Source of the DNA: Planctomycetota bacterium
GTDB taxonomy: Bacteria; Planctomycetota; J058; J103
Length of the DNA: 64,000 bases
Assembly: GCA_026004615.1 (NCBI GenBank)
Contig: BPJM01000005.1
Location: forward strand, 64,477 to 128,476
Direction of reading: 5' to 3'
The position numbers and the translations under genes are program-made. The notes beneath the pieces are model-generated. The model had not been told where the DNA came from. It saw only the letters and a program-made list of their open reading frames with translations, and did not search any database. Shown one piece after another: positions 9,166-19,100 of the stretch (the first letter of the stretch is position 1; each line of letters starts with the position of its first letter).

Positions 9166-10332
9166 TCAAGCGTTCGCGCCCTCGCTCGCAGCGCGCGGCC
9201 CGAACCGGCCGGGGGCCATGGCGTGCGCGAGCGGGTCGCCGGCTGCGCTGCCCGTGATCCAGCTGGCGGCGAGGCGGCCCACCTCCGCGCCCGCGCTCAT
9301 GCCGTGCCCGCCAAGGCCCGCCACCCAGAGAAATCCCAGCACCTCGGTATCCGGCCCGATCACGAACCGGTCGTCCGGGGTCAGGGTGCGGTGGCCGGCC
9401 CAGACGCGCCGCAGCCCCACCGCGGCGAGCCGCGGCACGCTCGCCGCCAGCCGCGCCGCGATGGCGTGCACCGCCTGCTCGTCCGGTTGGGCGTCCCCGG
9501 GCACGTCGTCGATCACGTCGCAGCCCGACAACAACAGCCCCCCCGACTCGGGCCGCAGGTAGTACTCCCGCGCGATGTCCCAGGCGATTGGCCAGTCGGG
9601 ATCGAGTTCCGGCAGCGGCTCGGTCACCAGCAGGTGGCGCTTGGTCACGCGCAGCGGCATCGGGGCGGCGCCGGCGAGCCGGGCCAGCTCGCCCGCCCAG
9701 GCGCCGGCGGCGTTGACGAGCCAGCGCGTGCGCACCGCGCCGCGCGGCGTCACCACGCGGTACACCTCGCCGTAGCGCAGCTCCACCCCCTCGATCGCGG
9801 TGCCGGTGCACACCCTCGCCCCCAGGGCGCGGGCGCCGGCCAGCAAGCCCTCGACGATCGCGTGCACATCCAGCACCGCCTCCTCGGGGCACCAGACCGC
9901 CGCCTCGAAGGTGTTCGGGTCCAATAGCGGCAGGCGCGCCGCCGCCCGGGCGGGCTCGAGCCAGCGCAGCGGGAGTCCCTCGGCCGCCGCCGCCGCGACC
10001 GTCGCGCGCAGGCGCGCGAGCGCCTCGCCGCTGGCGAGCGTCAGCGAGCCCGAGGCGCGGGCGATCGCGCCCCTCAGCGGCAGCTCGGGCGGCGGTTCGC
10101 GGTACAGCGCGATCGAGGCGCGCGCCAGCCGGCGGTGGATCTCGTCCTCGGCCAGCAGCCGCGCGATCGCGGCGTTGCGCCCCGAGGCGTGCGCGGCCGC
10201 GGTCGGCTCGCGCTCCAGCAGCAGCACGCGCAGTCCGGCGCGCGCGAGCCACCAGGCGCTCGCCGCGCCGGCGATGCCGGCGCCGGCGACGACCGCGTCC
10301 ACCTCGGCCGGCAGCGCTGCCCTCTCCGCCAT
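9166..10332 (-). CDS. FAD-dependent oxidoreductase of the DAO (D-amino-acid oxidase/glycine oxidase) family
   Basis: About 388 residues. The N-terminus has the dinucleotide-binding motif GAGIAGAASAWWLARAG with acidic end LLLERE, and the family's second FAD contact region (HASGRNAAI). The C-terminal part (WAGHRTLTPDDRFVIGP, VAGLGGHGMSAGAEVGRLAA) is typical of FAD-linked amine and amino-acid oxidases such as glycine/sarcosine oxidases and thiazole-pathway ThiO. The substrate cannot be told from sequence; no thi gene is nearby. A GGGGGAG ribosome site precedes the ATG at 10332. It is divergent from the ABC cassette and probably cotranscribed with the phosphoesterase downstream. Gene intact. Confidence 0.85.
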   Translation of the reverse strand: MAERAALPAEVDAVVAGAGIAGAASAWWLARAGLRVLLLEREPTAAAHASGRNAAIARLLAEDEIHRRLARASIALYREPPPELPLRGAIARASGSLTLASGEALARLRATVAAAAAEGLPLRWLEPARAAARLPLLDPNTFEAAVWCPEEAVLDVHAIVEGLLAGARALGARVCTGTAIEGVELRYGEVYRVVTPRGAVRTRWLVNAAGAWAGELARLAGAAPMPLRVTKRHLLVTEPLPELDPDWPIAWDIAREYYLRPESGGLLLSGCDVIDDVPGDAQPDEQAVHAIAARLAASVPRLAAVGLRRVWAGHRTLTPDDRFVIGPDTEVLGFLWVAGLGGHGMSAGAEVGRLAASWITGSAAGDPLAHAMAPGRFGPRAASEGANA

Positions 10333-10393
10333 GGCTCGAGGCTCCCCCGCCAGCCCAGAACCTCCTCCCCTAGGGCAGTGTACCATGGCGGTC

Positions 10394-10422
10394 TTGACAA
10401 ACGGCGGAGCGGGCGGTCTCGT
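10394..10422 (+). promoter_or_regulatory. Weak candidate promoter upstream of the ABC cassette
   Basis: A perfect TTGACA at 10394-10399 followed after 17 bases by a poor -10 (TCTCGT, 10417-10422). It lies in the divergent gap and would give a leader of more than 160 bases before the GTG at 10594. The -35 is good but the -10 is weak. Confidence 0.3.
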
Positions 10423-10593
10423 ATCGCCCTTCGACCCGCGGGTCGCGCGCCGCCGGCGTGGCGCGGCGGCCCGCCTCCAGGCGGCTGGCCTGCCGCGCCG
10501 GCCGCGCCCACGGCTGGGTAGCGATCGCCGCCGCGGCAGGCGGCGGGCCTCTGGCCCCGCGGCGGGCACGGGCACGGGTGGGGAGAGACGGGT

Positions 10594-11529
10594 GTGATCG
10601 AGGTCGTGGATCTGCGCAAGCGCTACGGGGAGTTCGAGGCGCTGCGCGGCGTGAGCTTCACGGTCGAGCGCGGCGAGGTGGTGGGCTTCCTCGGGCCGAA
10701 CGGCGCCGGCAAGACGACGACCATGAAGATCCTGACCGGGTTCCTGCTGCCGACGAGCGGCACCGCGCGCATCGCCGGTCACGACGTGGTGCAGGACTCG
10801 CTCGCGGTGCGGCGCCGGCTCGGCTATCTGCCGGAGAACGCGCCGCTGTACGAGGACATGCAGCCGCGCGAGTTTCTGGACGTGGTGGGCGCCATCCACG
10901 GTCTGGCGCCCGCGGTGCGGCGGCGGCGCATCGCCGAGGTGGCCGAGCGGTGCGGGATCGCGGACGTGCTGACGGTGCCGATCGGGCATCTGTCCAAGGG
11001 CTACCGCCAGCGGGTCGGCATCGCCTACACGCTGCTGCACGAACCCGATCTGCTGATCCTGGATGAGCCGACCAGCGGGCTCGACCCCAACCAGGTCCAG
11101 GAGATCCGGCAGCTGTTGCGCGAGATCGGCCGCGAGAAGACGGTCATGCTCTCGACCCACATCCTGCGCGAGGTCGAGGCGACCTGCGGGCGGGTGCTGA
11201 TCATCAACCGCGGCGAGATCGTCGCCGACGCGCCGCCGGCGGACCTCCAGAAGGGGGACGTGCTGGTGGTGGCGGGCGAGGGGGCAGGCCTGGAGCAGGC
11301 GCGCGCGGCGCTGGCGGCGCTGCCGGGAGTGCGCGCGGTGGAGGCCGACGGCGGTGCCGGCTCGGCGCAGGACAGTGGCTTCCGCCTGCGGTTGCGGACC
11401 GACGGCCGCGATGGACTCGGCGCCGAGGTGTTCCGGCTCGCGCGCGACCGCGGCTGGACCTTGACCGAGCTGCGGCCCGAGAACGCGAGCCTGGAAGAGG
11501 TGTTCCAGGAGCTGACCAGCGTGAACTGA
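10594..11529 (+). CDS. ABC transporter ATPase, GldA-like
   Basis: 311 residues starting at GTG 10594 after a GGGGAGAG site. Walker A GPNGAGKTTT (about residues 36-45), signature LSKGYRQR, Walker B LLILDEPT and the switch His in LSTHIL are all present, and a C-terminal extension (about residues 215-311) follows the ATPase fold, as in GldA/NatA-type exporters. It heads a four-gene cassette (ATPase, permease, auxiliary membrane protein, DUF4340-like protein). In Bacteroidota GldA-GldF-GldG form an ABC complex needed for gliding; homologous cassettes in non-gliding bacteria have unknown cargo. Gene intact. Confidence 0.9.
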   Translation: MIEVVDLRKRYGEFEALRGVSFTVERGEVVGFLGPNGAGKTTTMKILTGFLLPTSGTARIAGHDVVQDSLAVRRRLGYLPENAPLYEDMQPREFLDVVGAIHGLAPAVRRRRIAEVAERCGIADVLTVPIGHLSKGYRQRVGIAYTLLHEPDLLILDEPTSGLDPNQVQEIRQLLREIGREKTVMLSTHILREVEATCGRVLIINRGEIVADAPPADLQKGDVLVVAGEGAGLEQARAALAALPGVRAVEADGGAGSAQDSGFRLRLRTDGRDGLGAEVFRLARDRGWTLTELRPENASLEEVFQELTSVN

Positions 11530-11539
11530 GGTCCTGGCC

Positions 11540-12256
11540 ATGCAGACGATGCTGGCGATCGTCAAGAAGGAACTGCGCACCTATTTCAACTCGCCGATCG
11601 CGTACGTATTCCTGCTGCTGTTCGCCGGGGTGGCGCTGGCGAGCTTCTTCCAGCAGATCTGGGCGCTCAAGCAGGCGAGCCTGCGCCCGCTGTTCGACGT
11701 GCTGCCCTTGATCCTGCTCCTGGTGGTGCCGGCGCTCACCATGCGGCTGTGGAGCGAGGAGCGCAAGCTGGGGACGTACGAGGTGCTGATGACGCTGCCG
11801 GTGCGCAGCATCGAGGCGGTGCTGGGCAAGTTCCTGGCCAGCCTGTTGCTGCTGGCGCTGGCGCTGGTGCTCACGGCCGGCGCCGCGATCACCGTGGCGA
11901 GCCTGGGGCCGCTCGACTGGGGGCCGGTGGCGGGCGGCTACGCGGCGGCGCTGTTCATGGGCGCGGCCTACCTGGCGGTGGGGCTGCTGGTCTCGGCGGC
12001 GACCGACAACCAGATCCTGGCCTTCCTCGGCGCGCTGCTGGTCTGCTTCGGGCTGTGGGCGGTGGGCGAGGAGTTCTTCCTGCGGCTGTGGCCGCAGCCG
12101 CTCGCCGAGACGCTGGCGGTGTTCGGCACCGGCGCGCGCTTCCGCTCGATCGCGCGCGGGGTGCTGGACCTGCGCGACCTCGTCTACTACGCCTCGGTGG
12201 TCGTGGTCTGCCTCGGTGCCAACGTCGCGATCCTGGAGGCGAGGAAGGAGCGCTGA
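11540..12256 (+). CDS. ABC-2 type permease, GldF-like
   Basis: 238 residues, about six membrane segments (for example SPIAYVFLLLFAGVALASFF, LILLLVVPALTMRLW, LLLLALALVLTAGAAI). The N-terminus MLAIVKKELRTYFNSPIAY and the segment MRLWSEERKLGTYEVLMTLP are characteristic of GldF-type permeases that pair with GldA-like ATPases. It begins 10 bases after the ATPase and ends one base before the next ATG, so the cassette is one operon. Role: membrane-spanning half of the exporter. Confidence 0.9.
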   Translation: MQTMLAIVKKELRTYFNSPIAYVFLLLFAGVALASFFQQIWALKQASLRPLFDVLPLILLLVVPALTMRLWSEERKLGTYEVLMTLPVRSIEAVLGKFLASLLLLALALVLTAGAAITVASLGPLDWGPVAGGYAAALFMGAAYLAVGLLVSAATDNQILAFLGALLVCFGLWAVGEEFFLRLWPQPLAETLAVFGTGARFRSIARGVLDLRDLVYYASVVVVCLGANVAILEARKER

Positions 12257-12257
12257 G

Positions 12258-14762
12258 ATGGGGGGCATCTCGCTCAGGCTGCAGGCGGCGGTGGTGGTGG
12301 CGCTGCTCGCCGCCAACCTGGTCGCGCTCAACCTGCTGGTGCGACCGGCCAACGCGCGGCTCGATCTGACCGAGGAGCGGATCTACACCATCACCGACGC
12401 CACGCGCGCGGTGCTGGCGGCGCTGCCGGACCAGATCACCATCTACGGCTGGTTCTCCGGCGAGACCCATCCGAAGCTGGCGCCGCTGGTGCCGCGCATC
12501 CGGGACCTGGTCGAGGAATACCGCGTCGCCGCCAACGGCCGGGTCCAGGTCCAGTTCAGCGATCCGCGCGGGGACGAGGAGGCGGAGAAGGAGGCCTACC
12601 GGCGGTTCGGCGTCAAGCCGGTGCCGCTGCAGATCCAGACCAAGTACGAAGCGGCGGTCAAGAGCACCTACTTCCATCTGACCGTCGCCTACGGCGACCA
12701 GCATCACACCCTCGGCCTGCGCGATCTGATCGAGGTCGAGTACCTGCCGGACGGCGAGGTCGAGGTGCGGCTCGCCAACCTGGAGTACGAGCTGACGCGG
12801 GCGATCCAGAAGGTGGTGCGCTCCTTCGGCACGTTGGAGACGCGGCTGGCGGGCCTGGAGCAACCGGTGGTGCTGCGGGTGCTGTTGACCGATCCGGCGC
12901 GGGTGCCGGCGGGCGAGCAGACCGAGGATCTGCGCGCGTTCCTCGTGCGGCGCAAGGAGGTGCTCGAGGGCGTGGTCCAGGAGCTGCGCCGGCGGTTCAC
13001 GGCCGGTTTCACGGCCAGCATCGAGGACCCCGCGGCCGACCCGGCACTGGCGGCCCGGGCGCGGCGCCAGCTCGGGGTGCGGCCGATCGCGGTGCGGCTG
13101 GAGGGGCTGCCCGAGGTCTGGTGCGCCGCGGTGCTGGAGCATGGCGGCCAGGCCGGGGTCATCGACGTGCGGGGACGCGGCACCGGCGAGGACGACAGCT
13201 TCGCGATCCGCCAGGCGGTCGAGGCCGGCATCCGCCGGCTGCTGCCGGGGGCGCTGCGCCGGCTCGGGATCGTCAGCGAGGGGCCGCAGCTCAGCCCCGA
13301 GGAACGGCTGCGCATGCAGATGATGGGGCAGAGCCCGCCGGGCGACAACTTCCAGACCCTGCGCGAGGCGCTGCGGGGCCGCTTCGAGGTGAGCGACGTC
13401 TCGCTCGCCGAGGGGCGGCCGCCGCTGGATGTGGACGTGCTGCTCGTGCTCGCGCCCAAGGAGATGACCGAGAAGGAGCGGTTCGCGCTCGACCAGTACC
13501 TCATGCTCGGCGGCCGCGCCATCGTGTGCCATGAGGCGGCCGAGCTGGCCGCGACCCAGCCGCGGCTGCGGATGCGCCCTCTGGAGACCGGGCTCGGCGA
13601 GCTGCTCGCGGCCTACGGGATCAAGACCGAGAAGGCGCTGCTCGAGGATGACCGCAACATGCCGTTTCTCCTGCCCGTGATCGTCCGGCGCGGCGGCGAG
13701 CACATCCTGGCGATCGAGGAGGTGGCCTATCCCTGGTTCGTCGAAGCGCGCGAGGATGGGATCAACCGCGACAACCCGGCGGTCGCGCGCTTCGACCAGG
13801 TGACGTTCCTCTGGCCCACCCCGCTCGATCTCGACCTGGAGAAGGCGACGGCCGAGGGCGCACGGGCGGACTGGCTCTTGCGCAGCTCCGAGCGGGCCTG
13901 GACCACGGCCGACCTCATCGATGTGCACCTCGAGTTGCAGGGCTACGGCGACAAGGGCTATGCGGTGCCCGCCGACGCCCGGCAGCGCCTGCTGGCGGTC
14001 GCGATCAGCGGCCGCATGCGGAGCGCGTACCGCGACCGGCCGGTGCCCGCGCTGGCGGCGAGCGAGGGCGAGCAGGCGGCGGGTGCGGACCATGGCGATG
14101 GCAGCGGCGGGCCCGGCGGAGCGAACGGCGAGCCGGCGGCAGCGGAGCACGGCCCCGGGCACGGATCGCCCGAGGCGGCCGCACCGGCTGCAGGCGAGCC
14201 GCCGCCGGCCGACGAAGGCCCCCCGGAGGCGAGCCCTGTCACCAGCACCCCGAGCGCTGCCGCGCCGGACACCGTCACGCCGAGTGCGGCGAGCCCGAGC
14301 AGCGTCTCGCCGAGCGCGGCGCTGCAGGAACCGGTGCTGGTGTCGACCGACGCCACGCGCCTGATCGTGTTCGGCGATGCGGACTGGCTCAGCGACCTGG
14401 CGGCGGGAGCGCTGGCGCGCTCGGGGCGCGATTACCGCAACCACGTGGCGCTGTTGGAGAGCCTGATCGACTGGGCGATGGAGGACCTGGCGCTGCTGGA
14501 GATCCGGGGCCGCGGCGGGCGGGCGCGCCCGCTGGAGGCTCTGGACCGGGCGGCGATGCGGCGCATCGAGATCCTGAACCATGCCGGGCCGGCGCTGCTG
14601 GTGCTGCTGTTCGGCCTGGGCCGCTGGGGGGCGCGCCGGCGTGCGGAGCGGCGGCGCGGCACCGGCGGCAGGAGCAGCGGGCCAGCAGGGGGTGGCGCCG
14701 GCAGCGAGAGCGCTCCGGCGGCGCCGGGCCGTGAGGCAACCACGGCGGAGGGCGCGGCATGA
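12258..14762 (+). CDS. GldG-like auxiliary component of the ABC cassette
   Basis: 834 residues. One N-terminal membrane segment (residues about 8-30) leads to a large extracytoplasmic region that opens LDLTEERIYTITDATRAVLAALPDQITIYGWFS, the hallmark of GldG/ABC-type uncharacterised transport domain proteins (PF09822), and contains a DUF4350-like fold (VDVLLVLAPKEMTEKERFALDQYLMLGGRAIV). Near residues 605-690 (about 14070-14330) there is a Gly/Ala/Pro/Ser-rich low-complexity insert, then VSTDATRLIVFGDADWLSD and a second membrane segment at the C-terminus (ALLVLLFGLGRWGARRR). Likely complexes with the ATPase and permease. The stop overlaps the next start (ATGA). Confidence 0.85.
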   Translation: MGGISLRLQAAVVVALLAANLVALNLLVRPANARLDLTEERIYTITDATRAVLAALPDQITIYGWFSGETHPKLAPLVPRIRDLVEEYRVAANGRVQVQFSDPRGDEEAEKEAYRRFGVKPVPLQIQTKYEAAVKSTYFHLTVAYGDQHHTLGLRDLIEVEYLPDGEVEVRLANLEYELTRAIQKVVRSFGTLETRLAGLEQPVVLRVLLTDPARVPAGEQTEDLRAFLVRRKEVLEGVVQELRRRFTAGFTASIEDPAADPALAARARRQLGVRPIAVRLEGLPEVWCAAVLEHGGQAGVIDVRGRGTGEDDSFAIRQAVEAGIRRLLPGALRRLGIVSEGPQLSPEERLRMQMMGQSPPGDNFQTLREALRGRFEVSDVSLAEGRPPLDVDVLLVLAPKEMTEKERFALDQYLMLGGRAIVCHEAAELAATQPRLRMRPLETGLGELLAAYGIKTEKALLEDDRNMPFLLPVIVRRGGEHILAIEEVAYPWFVEAREDGINRDNPAVARFDQVTFLWPTPLDLDLEKATAEGARADWLLRSSERAWTTADLIDVHLELQGYGDKGYAVPADARQRLLAVAISGRMRSAYRDRPVPALAASEGEQAAGADHGDGSGGPGGANGEPAAAEHGPGHGSPEAAAPAAGEPPPADEGPPEASPVTSTPSAAAPDTVTPSAASPSSVSPSAALQEPVLVSTDATRLIVFGDADWLSDLAAGALARSGRDYRNHVALLESLIDWAMEDLALLEIRGRGGRARPLEALDRAAMRRIEILNHAGPALLVLLFGLGRWGARRRAERRRGTGGRSSGPAGGGAGSESAPAAPGREATTAEGAA

Positions 14763-15979
14763 TGGCGCGCGCGATCGTCGGACTCAGCGTGCTGCTGGTG
14801 CTGCAGGTGGCGGTGCTGGCGGTGCGCGGCTGGAGCGGCGGGACAAGCCAGGCGCGACACGAGGCCGGCACGCTGGTGCAGCTGGAGCCGGCGCGGGTCG
14901 CTCGCGTCGTGGTGAAGGACCGCGAAGGGCGCACCCTCGAACTGGTGCGCGAGGGCGAGGGGTTCGTCGTCGCCACGGCCGCGGGCTATCCGGTCGAAGG
15001 CGACCGGGTCCAGCGCCTGCTGGAGGATCTCAAGCAGCTGCGCCTGGAGGGCGTGGTCGCCACCAATCCGGCCAACCACCGGGCGCTGGGGGTGGCGGAG
15101 GGAGCGGCCGAGCGCGAGGTCACCCTGTTCGGCCCCGACGGCAAGGAGCTCGCCCGCGTGCTGCTGGGCAAGAACGGCGGCGCGTTTGCCCGCCGGGCGG
15201 GCGAGGACACGGTCTACCGCGTGGCCGATACGCTCGGGTGGCGGTTCTCCACCGCGGCCAGCGCCTATATCGACACCCGGCTGACCGATTTCCAGCCCGA
15301 CAAGGCGGAGCGGGTGGAGTGGCTCGATGCCGAGGGCAAGCTCACCTTCGCGCTCGAGCGCGTGGTGCCGACGGCGACCGCGAGCAGCGCCTCCGGCGGC
15401 GAGGCAGCGCCCCCCAAGGCGCAGTGGCGCATCGCGGCGCCCGCACCGGCGGAGCCCGACAGCCCCGCCGAGGCCGAGAGCATCGTCCGCACCCTCGGCT
15501 CGCTCTACATGGTGGAGCCGGTGGACAAGGAAGCGAAGCCCGAGCACGGCCTCAGCCCGCCGGCCCTGCGCCTGCAGGCGACGCTCGCCGGTGGCGAGAA
15601 GGTGGTGGTGGAGATCGGCGCCAAGACCGACGATGACAACCGCTACGCGCGCGTGCAGGGCAAGCCCTTCGTGGTCAAACTGTCGCGCTACAGCGCCGAG
15701 CGGTTGCTCGAGGCGCCGAGCAAGATCAAGCCGAGACCGCCGGTCCCGGCGCCGCCCGTGCCCACAGCTCTGCCAGCGCCCGCGGACGAACCGGCGGACC
15801 GCAGCGCTGGCGGCGGCGAGCCCGCAGCAGCCAGCGCCGAGCAGCCCTCGGCTCCGGCAGCGCCCGGCTCCGCCGAGCCGGCAGCCGGTCCCGAGCTGCC
15901 GCCCGCCGCGCCGGCAGGCGCGCCGGCCCCGAACCGTGGCAGCGAGGGGCAGCAGGCAGGCGGCGGCGACGGCGATTGA
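14759..15979 (+). CDS. DUF4340-like membrane-anchored protein of the ABC cassette
   Basis: 406 residues with an N-terminal membrane anchor (ARAIVGLSVLLVLQVAVLAV), followed by repeated beta-rich units of the form LVQLEPARVARVVVKDREGRTLEL and ERVEWLDAEGKLTFALERV, as in the DUF4340 family that regularly follows GldG-like genes in Planctomycetota and Myxococcota. The C-terminal 80 residues are Pro/Ala-rich and probably disordered. It overlaps the upstream gene by four bases (ATGA), implying coupled translation. Function unknown; likely an extracytoplasmic subunit. Confidence 0.75.
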   Translation: MMARAIVGLSVLLVLQVAVLAVRGWSGGTSQARHEAGTLVQLEPARVARVVVKDREGRTLELVREGEGFVVATAAGYPVEGDRVQRLLEDLKQLRLEGVVATNPANHRALGVAEGAAEREVTLFGPDGKELARVLLGKNGGAFARRAGEDTVYRVADTLGWRFSTAASAYIDTRLTDFQPDKAERVEWLDAEGKLTFALERVVPTATASSASGGEAAPPKAQWRIAAPAPAEPDSPAEAESIVRTLGSLYMVEPVDKEAKPEHGLSPPALRLQATLAGGEKVVVEIGAKTDDDNRYARVQGKPFVVKLSRYSAERLLEAPSKIKPRPPVPAPPVPTALPAPADEPADRSAGGGEPAAASAEQPSAPAAPGSAEPAAGPELPPAAPAGAPAPNRGSEGQQAGGGDGD

Positions 15980-16057
15980 GCTGTTCCCGCGCTGCGCTGC
16001 CGCCGCCGCGTCCCGGCCGATCCCCTGCGATCGGTTGAGCGGGCGGCCCGCGCAGCG

Positions 16058-16077
16058 GGGGCCGCGGCAGCGGCCCC
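16058..16077. terminator. GC-rich hairpin between convergent genes
   Basis: A perfect 8-base stem (GGGGCCGC / GCGGCCCC) with a GGCA loop sits in the 122-base gap between the convergent DUF4340-like and MscK-like genes. There is no U-run on either strand, so it is at best an atypical bidirectional terminator. Confidence 0.35.
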
Positions 16078-16101
16078 GGGCAGGGGGCGCGGGCCCGGCC
16101 C

Positions 16102-19100
16102 TCACTCCGCGCTCGGGGCGCGCAGCTCCCGGCTGCGCTTCGCCTTCTGGCGGGCGATGGACCTCTGGATGCGCTCCTCCTCGCGGCGGCGCTCGGCGTC
16201 ATCGCCGCGCGCCGCTGGGCCCTCCTCCCGGCTCGCCGCGCTCGCACTCTCGCCGCCATCCGCCGCCGCGCCGGCGAAGGCCAGCTGCAGCGGCTCGCCC
16301 TTGCGGATGTGCACATCGATCTGCGGGAAGGCGATCTCGATCTGCGCCCGCCGGAACGCGGCGTCGATGGCCGCGCACAGATCGGAGACCACGCGCCGCC
16401 GCATGCTCGGGTCGGGCGTGGCGAGCCACACGGCCAGCTCGAAGTCCAGCGAGCTGGCGCCGAAGCCCTTGAAGCTGACCTCGGGCGCGGGGCGCTTCAT
16501 GATGCGGCCGTAGTTGCTCGCCACCTCGAGCAGGGTCTCGCGCACCAGCTGCACGTTGGACCCATAGGCCACCCCGACCGGCACCCGCACCCGCACCTTG
16601 GGGTCGCCGTGCGACCAGTTGATCACGCTCGAGGTGATGAAATCCTTGTTCGGCACGATGACCGCCACGTTGTCGCGCGTCTGCACGGTCGTCGCCCGGA
16701 TCGTGATGCGCTTGATCTCGCCCTCCAGATTGCCGCCCACCGTGACGATGTCGCCTACCTCGATGGGCCTCTCGATGAGCAGGATCAACCCGGAGACGAA
16801 GTTGGAGAGGATCTCCTGCAACCCGAAGCCGATACCCACGCCGGCGGCGGCGAGGAACCACTGCAGATCGCCCAGGTGGATGTTGACCCGCCCGAGCGCG
16901 AGCAACACCCCGGCGCCCGCGATGATGTAGCCCGCCACCGAGGTGATCGCGAACCGGGCGCCCCGCGACAGCCCGAAGCGCGGCAGCACGAAGTGGGCGA
17001 CGAAGCCGCGGAAGTAGCGGTAGATCACGTAGGTGATGACCAGGATCAGCAGCGCGGCGAGCGCATCCCGCACCCGCACCGCCCCCAGCCCGCTCTCCTC
17101 CCCGGGCACGATCTCGTAGGCGAACACCCGATCGATCGTCGCCCGCTCGACATCGAACGCGAGCAGGATGCCCGTCACGATGACCAGGATGACGACCGTG
17201 TCGGTGATCGTACCGGCCAGCTCGCGCAGAAAACGCCGGCGCACCGCCGCCTGCTGCGCCTCGGGGTCTTCGGCGGCCGCGGCCGCCGCACCGCCCTCGG
17301 CCGCCTCGTCCTTGTCCTCCATGCCCTCGGGGAAGATGCGGGCCAGCACCATGCGGTACAGCACCCGATCGAGCACCAGGCCCCCGATCACCACGCCCAG
17401 GCTCACCAGCAGCGAGCGCGTCACCGAGCGGGCCGCGTTGCGGTAGCCGATGGCCTCGAGCACGAAGATCGAGACGACGGTTGCGCCGACGAACAGCCCC
17501 AGCGGGAACAGCAGCTTGCGCAGCCGCTCCGCCATCGCGGGCGAGATCAGCCGCAACAGCCGCCGCGTCAGCGCCGGGCTCGCCGCGGCGAGCAGCAGCA
17601 AGAGCGTCACCAGCGAGCGGTAGACCAGCCCCAGCGCCGGCCGCAGCGCCGCCGCCGCCTCGGCGCCGAGCAGCGGCGTGCACGCCATGAGCCCGGCGTA
17701 CAGCGCCGTCACCGCGATCAGGCGGTTGCCGAGCCGGTACAGCAGCGCCGCCAGGTCATCGGCACACGGCACCAGCCGCCAGGGCGCCTCGAAGGGGCGC
17801 AGCACCGCCCGCAAGAGCGCCGCCGCGCCCATGCCGCCGGCGAGCACCGCCGCGAGCAACAGCGCGGTCAGCGACCATGGCCCGCCGAACACCAGGTGCA
17901 CCAGCGCCGCCAGCGCCGCCGCGTGCATGCCCGGCAACAGCGCCTCCACGAAGCGCAATCCCGCGCGCCCGCAGCGCAGCCCGAGCGGGATGGGCTGCCC
18001 GACCTCCCCGCTGGCCAGGCGAGCGAGCAGGCGCCGCTCCCGCCGGTAGGCGAGCACGAGCACGAGCGCCGCCGCTGCGCACAGCGCGAGCTGGCCCAGC
18101 CGCCACGGCGCCAGCCAGCTCCACGCCGCAACGGCCAGCCGCTCGGGCTCGCGCACCGCTTCCTCGGCGCGTGCGACCGCCCGCTCCAGCACCGCGAGCG
18201 CCGGCGCCAGGCGCGCGGACTCGATGATCGGCTGTTCGCGCAGCCAGAAGGCGCGCCGCCGCACCAGCGCCCCGAGCCTGGCCAGCCGCTCCTGCTCCTC
18301 GCGGCCCAGCTCGTCCGCCACGATGAGCTGCACGGGCGCGCGGCGCAGGATCGCCTCGCGCTCGGTGTACAGCTCGATGAGCTGCTCCTCCAGCCGGCTC
18401 CACTTGCGCTCTTCCAGCTGCCACTGCCGCTCGGTGTAAAAACCCGGATACCGCTTGATCAGCTCGGCGAAGTGCTCCTGGGCCCGCGCCCGCAGGCGCT
18501 CCACGGTTTCGCGGTGCTCGCGGCGCTGTTCATCCAGCTGGTCCAGCTCGGCGCGCAGCTCGAAGGCGGTGCGCCGGGCCTCCGCCGCCGCTGGCGCCAG
18601 CTCGGCCTCGTAGCGCTCCTGGGCCTGCCGCAGCACCTCGCGCAGCTGATCCAGCAGCAACGCCGTGCGCGCCTCGGTGCCGCCCGGCGCTTCCAGTCGC
18701 TCGCGCAGTGCCTCGGCCTCGCGCCGGTTCTGCTCGACCGGGCCGCGCAACGCCTGCAGCTGCTGGCTCCAGCGGTTCTCCAGCGCCTTCAGCTCCTGGT
18801 TGCGGATCACCTCGGCGTTGATGAGCGCCTCCGCCTCGTGGAGCAGCTGCTCGTAGGGCCTGCCCTCGCGCTTGAGGATCTCCAGCCGCCGCGCCTCTTC
18901 CTCCGCGCGCGCCCGCTCGGCCGCCAGCCGCTTCTCCTCCGCCTCCAGGAACAGCTTGAGCCGTTCGCGCGCGCGCTCCAGCCGCCGCGCCGCGTTGTCG
19001 CGCTCCAGCCGCAGCACCGGCAGCTCCTTCTGCAGCGCCTCGAGCGACTCGCGCAGATAGGCGATGCGCTGGTTGTGGTGCTGGATGTTGACCTCGCGGA

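Noticed and set aside
9166..11580. An 804-residue minus-strand open frame spanning the FAD oxidoreductase and the ABC ATPase.
   Set aside because: Only its C-terminal 388 residues (from ATG 10332) match a family; the rest is antisense to the well-supported ATPase and has no domain.
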